This document shows, piece by piece, positions 26,976-35,941 of a DNA stretch of 64,000 nucleotides. This DNA comes from Scylla paramamosain (Eukaryota > Arthropoda > Malacostraca > Decapoda > Portunidae), in assembly GCF_035594125.1 (NCBI RefSeq), contig NC_087163.1, positions 11,690,001 to 11,754,000 on the forward strand, written 5' to 3'. Position numbers and translations under genes: made by a program. Within the stretch, counting starts at the first letter, position 1; each line of letters begins with the position of its first letter. The notes below the pieces were generated by a model that was not told the DNA's origin, searched no databases, and worked only from the letters and a program-made list of their open reading frames with translations.

Positions 26976-28160
26976 TCTTTTCAGTGTTTTTGGACGTGTT
27001 ACGCAATAAACCACTAAAAGCCAGGGCAATCACATTACATGGGAATAAAACCAAATTTTACCAAAAACTTGCCTTTAAGTGTTTTTGAGCTCCTTGCGTA
27101 CCAAAACGCTAAAACGCATGCAAAATACATTTTATGGAGAAACAGAATTACATTACCAAATATATGTATTTTGAGTGTTTTTGATCATGTTATCTATAAA
27201 AACGCTTAAATACATGCAAAGAACCTTATGTTTGGGAAACGAAAGAAAATTACGAGAAACGTGTATTATGAGTGATTTTTAAGTTCTTTCAGTACCAAAA
27301 AGCTAAAACCCACAAATAACACTCATTAGAAAAAAAAAATAATAAAGAATAAAAAATAAGAAAATGGGATTTTTTTATATTTTTTATATTCATCTTCATA
27401 GGTACCGAGATGCTAAAATTCTGTCAAAATTCAGGGAATTTATCTGGAAAAAAGAACATTACGAAAAAAAGTAAAAAACGCGAAATTTGATGCAAAGCGC
27501 TCTATATTGGGAAAGAAAAGGACATTGCAAGAAAAGTGTATAATGAGTGTTTTATAGTTCAAAAGAACCACAAGGCGAAAAACGCAAAATCTCGTGTATA
27601 TGGAGAGGTTTCCTAGATACCAAAATGCTAAAACTCATGTATAACACTCTTAATTGAGAAACAGAACAACCTGACTAAATGCATGTATTTTCAGTGTTTT
27701 TAACATTCTTAGTTACCAAAACCCCAAATTCCATGCGAAAATCGATTGTGGGAAAAAAATGACTTTACTAGAAAAGTGTCTTTTGAGTATTTTTGAGCGT
27801 GATAGGCAATAAAGCACTAAAAAGGAGGGCAATAACATTATGTTGGAGTAAAACGAATTTTTACCAAGAACTTGCCTTTAAGTGTTTTTGAGATCCTTAT
27901 ATACCAGAACACTAAAACGCATGGAAAACAAACTTTATAGTGAAACAGAATAAAATTACCAAAAACATGTATTTTGAGTGTTTTTGATCAAGTTACCAAT
28001 AAAAACGCTTAAATACATGCAAAGAACCCTAATTTTGGGAAACGAAAGGACATTACGAGAAACGTGTATTACGAGTGTTTTTAAGTTCTTTAGTACCAAA
28101 AAAGCTAAAACCCAGAAATAACACTCTTTATAGAGAAAAAAAAAATATATATATATATAT
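26976..28160 (+). repeat. Satellite array, forward block 6, up to the LTR element
   Basis: Plus-oriented HOR sequence contains a landmark near 27402 and an internal deletion near 27470. It ends in the A/T island of the next unit, where the retrotransposon is inserted. The distinctive CCCAGAAAT variant near 28111 is found in reverse in the right arm near 63811. Confidence 0.88.
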
Positions 28161-28787
28161 TGTCACACACGTGACTACTCTACCACGGAACCAGGTGCCT
28201 GCCTCTAAACTCGTGGCGCTGCCACGTGTATAACTTGAGGCATACTGGATACGTGACCTCTAGCAGGCTACCAAGCCGATAACGAGGGGTGGAGTTCCAT
28301 CGAGCTTCAGTCTCCTCCAAGGGTCGCTACAGCTCTGAGGTCGCCTTGGCATACGCTGGGAGCCTCATATATACTCGAGAGCGGTGGTAAGAGTTACACC
28401 AGTGTTACACACCCACACACACACACACATAAACACACACACACACACAAACACATTTATATTTATTTTCTATTATGTATATGTAAAGGTGTTTATTTTT
28501 TGTAATTTGTATCTATATGCATTTACTAACTTGGCTTAAGTTATCAACTGAACCAGTCTTTTAAGTTATTCAGTCCAGTTCAGATTGCCACTCCTTGTTA
28601 CTTACTTTTACTTACTTAAATAATCTTCAATTTTGTATTGTTACTTAATTTAAGGGTTAACTTTAAGATATTAAATAGCAGTTAAAATGTCTCCTTTTCT
28701 CTTTTCTTTTAACCCTTCCATTGTTAGTGTGAGCGACACCCCTTCATGGTCCATCCCCTAGAGTTCAGTGTATGCTCACACGTAACA
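28161..28787 (+). repeat. 5' long terminal repeat
   Basis: This 627-bp repeat begins TGTCACACACGTGAC and ends CACACGTAACA. It aligns end to end with 33189-33819; I count six substitutions plus a length change in the internal CA-type microsatellite (28413-28455), so the two are about 99% identical. It supplies the promoter and RNA start in this class of elements. Its GC content is visibly higher than that of the surrounding satellite. Confidence 0.95.
28366..28374 (+). promoter_or_regulatory. Possible TATA-like element of the 5' LTR
   Basis: CATATATAC lies in the middle of the LTR, downstream of the GC-richer part, where a U3 core promoter would be expected. The 3' LTR has CATATACAC at the same place, a weaker match. 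This rests on position and motif only. Confidence 0.3.
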
Positions 28788-28789
28788 AT

Positions 28790-28807
28790 TGGGGGCCCGT
28801 CCGGGAT
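28790..28807 (+). other. Primer-binding site, tRNA-Pro type
   Basis: The 18 bases TGGGGGCCCGTCCGGGAT begin two bases after the 5' LTR. They match the complement of the 3' end of eukaryotic tRNA-Pro at 17 of 18 positions, as judged from my knowledge of that tRNA. This is where the tRNA would prime minus-strand DNA synthesis. The match gives only the tRNA used and does not imply a retroviral origin. Confidence 0.75.
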
Positions 28808-29419
28808 ATTACACATGTTTACACATACTCGTACATATAACTACACTAGTTCCTTTCCTGTTCTCGAGTGTATATGAAGTTGTGCTTATTTCTTTGTTGG
28901 TGAATTTTTGCGTTTTTCCGCTTTAAAAGTACGCGAGGTACCGGCGTCTAGTCATAAAAGCGTTAAAAAACCTAACAATTGATTTCCTCAGTGTTGCTTT
29001 AGTGTCGGTTCGATTCCCCCTAGTAGTGACCTTCACCCCGAACTCCGAGACTCCTTAAAACTTGGGAACTTGCGTTCCACTCTTTGCTTGAAAGCAGCGA
29101 ATACGGCAAGCCATTACAAGTGCTTAAGTGTTAGTTCTATGGTAGTCATTTTGGGGCAGTGATTATCGCTACACTTCTTCGATTCGTTGCCTCTTCAGAA
29201 GCACAGTTAAGGCGTTGCTAACCTTGACTCAACTAGACTCAAAAACGAGTCTCTGTCGATGCACGCGGGTCAACTCATTTCCCTCCGACTCGTGGTTTCG
29301 AACCTGTCGTTCACGCGGGTCCTTCCGACTCGTGGTGGCGAACCTAGGTCTTGGATCAGGTTTCAGTGTAGGGCTCAGACACACTTGATTTGGTTCAATT
29401 GACCTCACGCTCATTAATC
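28808..29419 (+). other. Retrotransposon 5' leader (untranslated)
   Basis: This stretch lies between the primer-binding site and the gag start and has no convincing reading frame. It contains a local duplication of CACGCGGGTC and CCGACTCGTGGT strings (29263-29344). The region is expected to hold packaging signals, but none can be identified by eye. Confidence 0.6.
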
Positions 29420-30214
29420 ATGTCGCATGAGTTAAACTTGGACGCATTTTGCAGTAATCCTTCTGTGGTGGAGCTACAAACTGCCAAAGTGACAAAGGAT
29501 GATTTAAAGTACATAGCCCGACAGTTTGATCTCTCATATCCGTCTGACATTCGGAAGGAAGAACTCCGAACTCAAATCCTAGTTCACCTTGGAGGAGAAG
29601 CCACTAGTGCTGCTTCACAGCACGACGCCAGTTTAATGCTCGAACTCGAAAAGCTGAAACTAATGGCAGCAAGAGAAGAGAGAGAGACAGCAAGAGAAAG
29701 AGAGAGAGAAGAGAGAGAGGCAGCAAGAGAAAGAGAGAGAGAAGAGAGAGAGGCAGCAAGAGAAAGAGAGAGAGAAGAGAGAGAACTAAGGCGAGAAGAA
29801 CTAGCTTTTCAAAAAGAAAAAGCGGAAAGAGATCTGGCATATGTAAAAGAAAAGGAGGAAAAAGAAAGAGAGGAGAGAGAAAAAGAAAGAGAGGAGAGAG
29901 AAAAAGAAAGAATCCACGAGACCCAACTCACACAATTAAAATCTCGATCAACCACCACAGCTGACCTCAAACAAAAGTTAACTAAATATCTCTCACTACT
30001 CCCTCAGTTCTCTGACAAAGACCCCGAAACTTTCTTTGGACAGTTAGAGGACACAGCAGTACATTTTGAACTGCCCCGAGAAGACTGGCCTTGGCTTCTT
30101 AAACCCAAACTCAGCCAAAAGGCTTTAACTATTTTGAACGGCCTCGAAAACAACACGGATTACGACTGTGTCAAACAGGGCATCCTAGCGGCGTACTCCA
30201 TTACCACAAAATGA
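29420..30214 (+). CDS. gag: Gag, N-terminal part (ends at in-frame TGA)
   Basis: This is the structural protein of the retrotransposon particle. I chose the ATG at 29420; an in-frame ATG at 29390 would add ten residues. Residues 1-60 look like a small helical, SAP-like N-terminal domain. Residues about 70-175 are extremely charged, rich in Glu and Arg, and should form a long coiled coil; they include three 10-residue tandem repeats (ARERERE pattern, DNA 29687-29780). From about residue 185 the sequence resembles the capsid helices of Ty3/gypsy gag (a PQFSDKDPETFF-type motif followed by W-P-LL-KLSQKAL). The frame stops at TGA 30212-30214 inside the capsid region and continues in the same frame afterwards, so this is a truncated or decayed gag. 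A sense CGA codon changed by C to T would explain the stop. Confidence 0.85.
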   Translation: MSHELNLDAFCSNPSVVELQTAKVTKDDLKYIARQFDLSYPSDIRKEELRTQILVHLGGEATSAASQHDASLMLELEKLKLMAAREERETAREREREEREAAREREREEREAAREREREERELRREELAFQKEKAERDLAYVKEKEEKEREEREKEREEREKERIHETQLTQLKSRSTTTADLKQKLTKYLSLLPQFSDKDPETFFGQLEDTAVHFELPREDWPWLLKPKLSQKALTILNGLENNTDYDCVKQGILAAYSITTK

Positions 30215-31231
30215 TACCGTCAGTCTTTTCGAAAAATGTTCAAAACTCCGCAACAAACCTATCTAGAGTTTGCCTCAGAGAAACTGAGGGCTCTCAAGCG
30301 TTGGCTTAAGTCAGCCGCGATAACCACGTACGACGAATTAGTAAATCTCTTAGCCTTAGAAGAGTTCATGCGTAAGCTCCCTTACTCAGTAATGTTACAC
30401 ATCACCAACAAAGAAGAAACAGATCTTCTCAAAGCCGCTCAGTTAGCGGACCTTTTCTCCCTGGTGAATCGCAAGGCAACCTCAGACAAGCTGACCGAGA
30501 CTCCTAGTGGTAAGATAAACTCAGGTAACTCAGGGGTTGGTAAAATGACCGGCAGTAGTACTGGACCACCTCTATTTTGTGCTTTTTGTAAACAGCCGGG
30601 GCACCTCATAAAGAACTGTCCTAATCCCAAGTGCAAGGTAGCTCAAACATATCCTGCCAAGCCAGTTGCTTCCATACAAGCTCTTCCCTTCTTCCCTGTA
30701 CCTAAAGACTTATTTGAGCCTTTCAGGTCTGTAGGCACCATCAGCATTGATAACAAGGATCACCCAGTTAAGATTGTCAGAGACACCTGTTCAGCTCAGT
30801 CCCTAGTGCTGAAGTCAGCAGTCCCTGGTATTGAACAGTGTTACACAGGTGAAAAGGTATATTTAAAAGACTTCCATGACCTCTTCCCCATTGCATTAGC
30901 TAAAGTACATCTTGATAGTCCACTAGTAAGAGGTGAAGTGATAATAGGAGTTAGTGAAGAACCAGCCTTACCCATCCCTAATGCTCAACTACTCGCTAAT
31001 GACCTAGCTGGCAGTAAGGTGACTCCCCCTTTGGTAATTAGTGACACAATGCTGATGGATAACCCCACTGTACAGTTAGAAGAGCAACAACCAGGCTTAT
31101 TCCCTGTTTGTGTCACTACTCGTGCACAAGCAAGGAAATCTGATCAGTCTTTCTCACTTCCAAAGAAGAGCCCATCCCCACTTGAACTCAATCAAATATT
31201 TTCTGAAAAACTTCTCACTGAGGCTCAATAG
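30215..31231 (+). CDS. Gag C-terminal part and aspartic protease (between two stops)
   Basis: The segment follows the TGA at 30212 in the same frame; the first ATG is at 30236. The start completes the capsid domain (YLEF and LLALEEFMRKLP motifs). A CX2CX4HX4C zinc knuckle at 30578-30619 (CAFC-KQPGH-LIKNC) is the nucleic-acid-binding motif of nucleocapsid. A retropepsin-like segment follows, with the active-site region at about 30783; here it reads Asp-Thr-Cys where Asp-Thr-Gly is usual. The frame ends at TAG 31229-31231 in the linker before reverse transcriptase. The next segment is again in the same frame. Whether this stop is a mutation or a suppressible stop cannot be told from one copy. 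Confidence 0.82.
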   Translation, partial: YRQSFRKMFKTPQQTYLEFASEKLRALKRWLKSAAITTYDELVNLLALEEFMRKLPYSVMLHITNKEETDLLKAAQLADLFSLVNRKATSDKLTETPSGKINSGNSGVGKMTGSSTGPPLFCAFCKQPGHLIKNCPNPKCKVAQTYPAKPVASIQALPFFPVPKDLFEPFRSVGTISIDNKDHPVKIVRDTCSAQSLVLKSAVPGIEQCYTGEKVYLKDFHDLFPIALAKVHLDSPLVRGEVIIGVSEEPALPIPNAQLLANDLAGSKVTPPLVISDTMLMDNPTVQLEEQQPGLFPVCVTTRAQARKSDQSFSLPKKSPSPLELNQIFSEKLLTEAQ

Positions 31232-33202
31232 GAAGACACTACTTTGACTCAATTTCATGACAAGGTTATCCCTCCAGATCAAATTACTCATTACCCTGCC
31301 TTTTACAAACAGGATGGAGTTCTCATGAGAGTGTTCCGGCCCTCTAAGGTCCCAGATGATGCTGCTTGGGCAGAAGCCCAACCAACCCCTAGAGTAGCTT
31401 CCTGTGGTATCATTGAACCCCAGGAGGCTGACTCAGAGTTAAAACCTGCCTCTGTGTGTTCATTGATGTATGATAAATGTATTACCACTGAGATTGACAC
31501 AAACATCATACATCCCAAGGACACGCAAAACAACACCTACATTATCCAACACTTAGATGATCAGCTCCGTCATCTTTCATCCTCTCGAGCACTGGATATC
31601 TCAAGATTGATCTCTCAGTATGACGTGTTCGGTGACCATCCTAAAATCTGTAATGTCCTCCGCCATGATGTGAAGGTGCTTCCAGGGACCTTCCCTATCA
31701 AGCAGTCTCCCTACAGAGTCAACCCCCGGAAACGAGAACAGATGCAGAAGGAGGTCCAGTACTTATTAGAGCAGGGCTTGGCTATACCCAGCAGCTCCCC
31801 ATGGGCATCACCCTGCCTCCTAGTACCCAAGGAGGACGGACAACTGCGATTCTGCACGGATTACCGACGGGTCAACGCCGTCACCATTCCTGACGCCTAT
31901 CCTCTGCCTCGGGTAGACGACCTGATAGATGAAGTAGGTCAAGCCAAATTTGTTACTAAGCTGGACCTATTAAAAGGGTATTATCAAATAGCCTTTACTG
32001 AAAGAGCTCAGATAGTCTCTGCCTTCATCACCCCTTTTGGACTTTTCCAGTATGTAGTAGCCCCATTTGGCATGAGGAATTGCCCCGCTACTTTCCAGAG
32101 GGCAATGAACAAGGTAATGCAGGGATTAAAAGGAGTGCTGGTTTACTTAGATGATATTCTTATTTTTTCACATGACTGGGATGACCACCTGTACCAGATC
32201 CAGAATGTGCTCAGCCGTCTGCAGGAAGCGAACCTCACCGTGAAGCTGGCGAAGTCTACGTTCGGAGCTGCCACCGTCTCCTACCTAGGACATCAGATTG
32301 GACAAGGCTCCGTCCGGCCCAAGACCGCTAACGTCGACGCAGTACTGAAGTACCCAACTCCCACTACTCGACGCGAGCTCCGCCGCTTCCTGGGCATGGT
32401 GGGGTTCTACCGGCGTTTCTGTCCAAACTTCGCAGACGCAGCTGGGCCACTTACTAGACTAACTAGTGGGAATGTGGCGTACGAATGGACCCCTGCCTGC
32501 CAACATGCCTTCAATCAACTTAAGAACTTGCTTGCTCGGGAACCGGTTTTGCGTGCGGCCGACTTCAGTAAACCCTTCATCATACATACTGACGCCAGTG
32601 ATCACGCTTCGGGTGCCGCCCTCCTGCAAGAATCTGACGGAATCTTTCACCCAGTCGCCTACCACTCCGAGAAGTTCAACATCCATCAGAAGAATTACAG
32701 CATTATCGAGAAAGAACTTTTAGCCATTATCTCTGCCATCAAGAAGTTTGAGTACTATCTTCAGTCCAACACCCAGCCACTCCAAATCTACACTGACCAC
32801 AACCCTTTGACTTTTCTCAACAGGAACCGCTTCACTAACCAACGTCTGCTACGGTGGTCTCTACAGCTCCAGCCTTACCACATTGAAATGCACCATATTA
32901 AGGGACTGGACAACTGCCTTGCTGACACTTTGTCTCGCCTTCCCACTACGCCTCGCATCACTACCCGTCGCGACCCTGAGGACCCTAGGATCCTGTTGCC
33001 GGGGATGCAGTCGTGCCTTGTGAACCGGTCGATGGAGGCAGCCGAGGGCCGAGCACTGCCAGAAGAACCATCTACCGGGCCCCAGACTACACACGTTCTG
33101 GTGGAATCAACCTTCACGGGACAGGAACCACCTCACTTCTCTAATGACGCAGAGTCATTCCTTCTGCGTCATCCTAAGAAGGGGGGAATGTCACACACGT
33201 GA
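31232..33202 (+). CDS. pol: Reverse transcriptase and RNase H (Pol), integrase absent
   Basis: The open frame runs from after the TAG to a TGA at 33200, which lies inside the 3' LTR. Counting from 31244 as codon 1 (a TTG; there is no early ATG), the RT palm has Asp241 in the LDLLKGYYQI motif and the YLDD box at 301-304. The LGH...RPK and GFYRRF motifs of Ty3/gypsy RT follow. RNase H shows Asp450 (HTDASD), Glu491 (EKELLAI), Asp518 (YTDHNPL) and Asp561 (LADTLSRL), so all four acidic residues are present. After about residue 568 the usual integrase HHCC and DDE domains are missing. The last 85 residues are Pro- and Glu-rich and end in HPKKGGM, which may be the original C-terminal tail. An in-frame deletion of integrase is the simplest explanation. 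Confidence 0.92.
   Translation, partial: EDTTLTQFHDKVIPPDQITHYPAFYKQDGVLMRVFRPSKVPDDAAWAEAQPTPRVASCGIIEPQEADSELKPASVCSLMYDKCITTEIDTNIIHPKDTQNNTYIIQHLDDQLRHLSSSRALDISRLISQYDVFGDHPKICNVLRHDVKVLPGTFPIKQSPYRVNPRKREQMQKEVQYLLEQGLAIPSSSPWASPCLLVPKEDGQLRFCTDYRRVNAVTIPDAYPLPRVDDLIDEVGQAKFVTKLDLLKGYYQIAFTERAQIVSAFITPFGLFQYVVAPFGMRNCPATFQRAMNKVMQGLKGVLVYLDDILIFSHDWDDHLYQIQNVLSRLQEANLTVKLAKSTFGAATVSYLGHQIGQGSVRPKTANVDAVLKYPTPTTRRELRRFLGMVGFYRRFCPNFADAAGPLTRLTSGNVAYEWTPACQHAFNQLKNLLAREPVLRAADFSKPFIIHTDASDHASGAALLQESDGIFHPVAYHSEKFNIHQKNYSIIEKELLAIISAIKKFEYYLQSNTQPLQIYTDHNPLTFLNRNRFTNQRLLRWSLQLQPYHIEMHHIKGLDNCLADTLSRLPTTPRITTRRDPEDPRILLPGMQSCLVNRSMEAAEGRALPEEPSTGPQTTHVLVESTFTGQEPPHFSNDAESFLLRHPKKGGMSHT
33176..33188 (+). 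other. Polypurine tract
   Basis: AAGAAGGGGGGAA lies directly before the 3' LTR. It is the expected RNase H-resistant primer for plus-strand synthesis, and its position supports the LTR boundary at 33189. Confidence 0.85.
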
Positions 33203-33819
33203 CTACTCTACCACGGAACCAGGTGCCTGCCTCTCAACTCGTGGCGCTGCCACGTGTATAGCTTGAGGCATACTGGATACGTGACCTCTAGCAGGCTACC
33301 AAGCCGATAACGAGGGGTGGAGTTCCATCGAGCTTCAGTCTCCTCCAAGGGTCGCTACAGCTCTGAGGTCGCCTTGGCATACGCTGGGAGCCTCATATAC
33401 ACTCGAGAGCGGTGGTAAGAGTTACACCAGTGTTACACACCCACACACACACACACATAAACACACACACACACACACACAAACACATTTATATTTATTT
33501 TCTATTATGTATATGTAAAGGTGTTTATTTTTTGTAATTTGTATCTATATGCATTTACTAATTTGGCTTAAGTTATTAACTGAACCAGTCTTTTAAGTTA
33601 TTCAGTCCAGTTCAGATTGCCACTCCTTGTTACTTACTTTTACTTACTTAAATAATCTTCAATTTTGTATTGTTACTTAATTTAAGGGTTAACTTTAAGA
33701 TATTAAATAGCAGTTAAAATGTCTCCTTTTCTCTTTTCTTTTAACCCTTCCATTGTTAGTGTGAGCGACACCCCTTCATGGTCCATCCCCTGGAGTTCAG
33801 TGTATGCTCACACGTAACA
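33189..33819 (+). repeat. 3' long terminal repeat
   Basis: This 631-bp repeat is a near-identical copy of 28161-28787, running from TGTCACACACGTGAC to CACACGTAACA. It is 4 bp longer than the 5' copy, through the CA-type microsatellite. The pol frame ends 14 bases inside it. Confidence 0.95.
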
Positions 33820-35463
33820 ATATATTTTTTATTTTTGTTATTCATCTTCATAGGTACTAAGATGTCAAAATTCTGGAAAAATTCTTTGGGAATCGAAAAA
33901 AAAAAAATACTGAAAACGTGTCTTTTCGGTGTTTTACGTAGAAAAACGCTAAAACAGATGAAAACCAACTAATATGAAGAAATACAATAACATTTTGAGT
34001 GTTTTTGAGCTTGTTACCTACAAAAAACGCGAAAAAGGATGCAAAGCAGTCCCTATTGGGAAAGAAAAGACATTACGAGAAACATGTATAATGAGTGTCT
34101 TATTATTTTTGGGCAAAAGAACTTTTCGTTTACAAGAACCACAAGGCAAAAAACGCAAAAACTCGTGTATATAAAGAAGTTTCTTAGATACCAAAATGCT
34201 GAAACTTATAAATAACAATCTTAATTGAGAAACAGAACAACATTACCAAATGCATGTATTTTGAGAGTTTTTTCACATTCTTTCCAAAACCCTAAATAGC
34301 ATGCGAAACTAGTTTTATGTGGGAAAAAATGACATTACCAGAAGTATCTTTTCAGTGTTTTTGAGCGTGTTAGGCAATAAAGCACTGAAAAGCAGGGCAA
34401 TCATATTACACTGAAATAAAACTAACTTTTACCAAGAACTTGAATTGAAGTGTTTTTCAGCTCCTTATATACCAAATCGCTAAAACGCATGTAAAACACT
34501 CCTTTATGGAGAAGCAGAATAACATTATCAAAAACAAGGGTTTTGAGTGTTACCTATAAAAACGCTTAAATACGTGCAAACATCCCCATATTTGGGAAAC
34601 GAAAGGACATTACGAGAAATGTGTATTATAAATGTTTTTAAGTTCCTTAAGTACCAAAACGTTAAAACCTACAAATAACACTCTTTATAAAGAAAAAATA
34701 ATAAATAAAAAATAGCATTTTTATTTTTTGTTATTGATGTTCATAGGTACAAAGATGCCAAAACTCTGCCAAAATTCAGGAAAATTATGTGGAAAAAACT
34801 TTATCGAAAAAGTTAATCTTACCTTTTTTTTCGGAGTTATGTTCCAAACCATAAAGTGTATGCAAAGCCACTTATCTGATAAAACTCTATATGGAAATCC
34901 AAAACAAAATTACTAAAAACGTGTCTTTTAAAAGATTTACGTAGAAAAACGCTAAAACGGATGCAAACCAAGCAATATGAAGAAATAGAATAACATTACC
35001 AAAAAAGTATATTTTGTGTGTTTTTTAGCTTGTTACATAAAAAAAAAAACGCGAAAATGGATGCAAAACACTCTATATAAGAAAAAAGAGGACAAAACGA
35101 GAAACGTGTGTAATGAGTTTTTATAGTTTCATCAGAATCACAAGACAAAAAACGCAAACACTCGACTGTATGGATAAGTTTCTAAGATACCAAAATACTG
35201 AAACTCATGAATAACACTCTTAATTAAGAAACAGAACAACCTTACTAAATGCGTGTATTTTGAGTGTTTTTTTACATTCTTAGTTACCAAAACCCCAAAT
35301 TCCATGCGAAACTAGCTTTATGTGGGAAAAAAATGACATTACCAGAAAAATGTCTTTGAGTGTTCTTGAGCGTGTTAGGCAATAAAGCACTAAATAGCAG
35401 GGCAATCACATTACATGGGAATAAAACCAACTTTTACGAAGAACTTGTCTTTTACTGTTTTTG
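33820..35463 (+). repeat. Satellite array, forward block 7
   Basis: Plus-oriented HOR sequence continues the A/T island interrupted by the LTR element. A private deletion near 33886 joins ATTCTTTGGGAATCG, and another near 34880 joins CTGATAAAACTC; both are found in reverse in the right arm (near 63710 and 62700). The landmark recurs near 34747. No gene is seen. Confidence 0.88.
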
Positions 35464-35941
35464 ACACGCATTTAGTAAGGTTGCTCTGTTTCTTAATTAA
35501 GAGTGTTATTCATGAGTTTCAGCATTTTGGTATATAGGAAACTTCTCCATATACACGAGTTTTTGCGTTTTTTGCCTTGTGTTTTTTTTAAACTATAAAA
35601 CATTCATTATACACTTTTCTCGCAATATCCCTTTCTTTCCCAATATAGAGTGTTTTTTATCAATTTTCGCTTTTTTTTTGTAGGAAACAAGCACACAAAC
35701 ACTCAAAATATACATCTTTGGTAATGTTTTTCTACTTCTTGATATTGGTTGGTTTGTATCATTTTTAGCGTTTTTCTACGTAAAACACTGAGAAGACACG
35801 TTTTCAGTAATTTTCTTTTGGATTCCCACATAGAGTGAGTTCCTTATTATTTATCGTTTTGGTGCCTAATATGCTGAAAAACACTCGGAAGACATATTTC
35901 TTGTAAGGTCTTTAATTTCCTCATATGGAAGGCTTTGCATG
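35464..35941 (-). repeat. Recurrent inverted module, copy 5
   Basis: This is a flipped satellite stretch with the standard junctions GACACGCATTTAGTAAGG and TTTGCATGTCTTTTCAG. Like copy 2 it keeps the CATTTTGGTATATAGGAAAC stretch. Its reverse-oriented partner in the right arm is 61551-62031. Confidence 0.87.

Larger units (their letters stand above)
28161..33819 (+). mobile_element. Ty3/gypsy LTR retrotransposon lacking integrase
   Basis: This is a 5659-bp element bounded by TGT...ACA long terminal repeats. In order it holds a 5' LTR, a primer-binding site, an untranslated leader, gag (coiled coil plus zinc knuckle), protease, reverse transcriptase, RNase H, a purine tract and a 3' LTR. All coding parts lie in one frame, broken by TGA at 30212 and TAG at 31229. 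The integrase expected after RNase H in Ty3/gypsy elements is missing: only about 85 codons separate the RNase H end from the LTR. The flanks are A/T-only, so the target duplication is ambiguous (ATAT or ATATAT both fit). The matching site in the right palindrome arm (about 63780) is empty. Confidence 0.95.

Noticed and set aside
28152..28160. A defined target-site duplication for the LTR element
   Set aside because: Both flanks are alternating A/T, so 4-bp and 6-bp duplications fit equally and neither can be supported.
29604..29840. Minus-strand Leu-rich ORF opposite gag
   Set aside because: It is the antisense of the GA-rich coiled-coil coding repeats and so has low complexity; gag on the plus strand explains the region.
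32459..33117. Several 75-85 residue ORFs on both strands within pol
   Set aside because: These are alternate frames of the RT-RNase H sequence, with no independent motif.
32940..33188. Search for an integrase HHCC or DDE domain after RNase H
   Set aside because: Only about 85 codons remain before the LTR and none of the motifs is present on either strand or in another frame.
28161..33819. Possibility that the LTR element is an endogenous retrovirus because of its tRNA-Pro primer site
   Set aside because: There is no envelope frame, the RT and RNase H motifs and order are of Ty3/gypsy type, and primer choice alone is not diagnostic.
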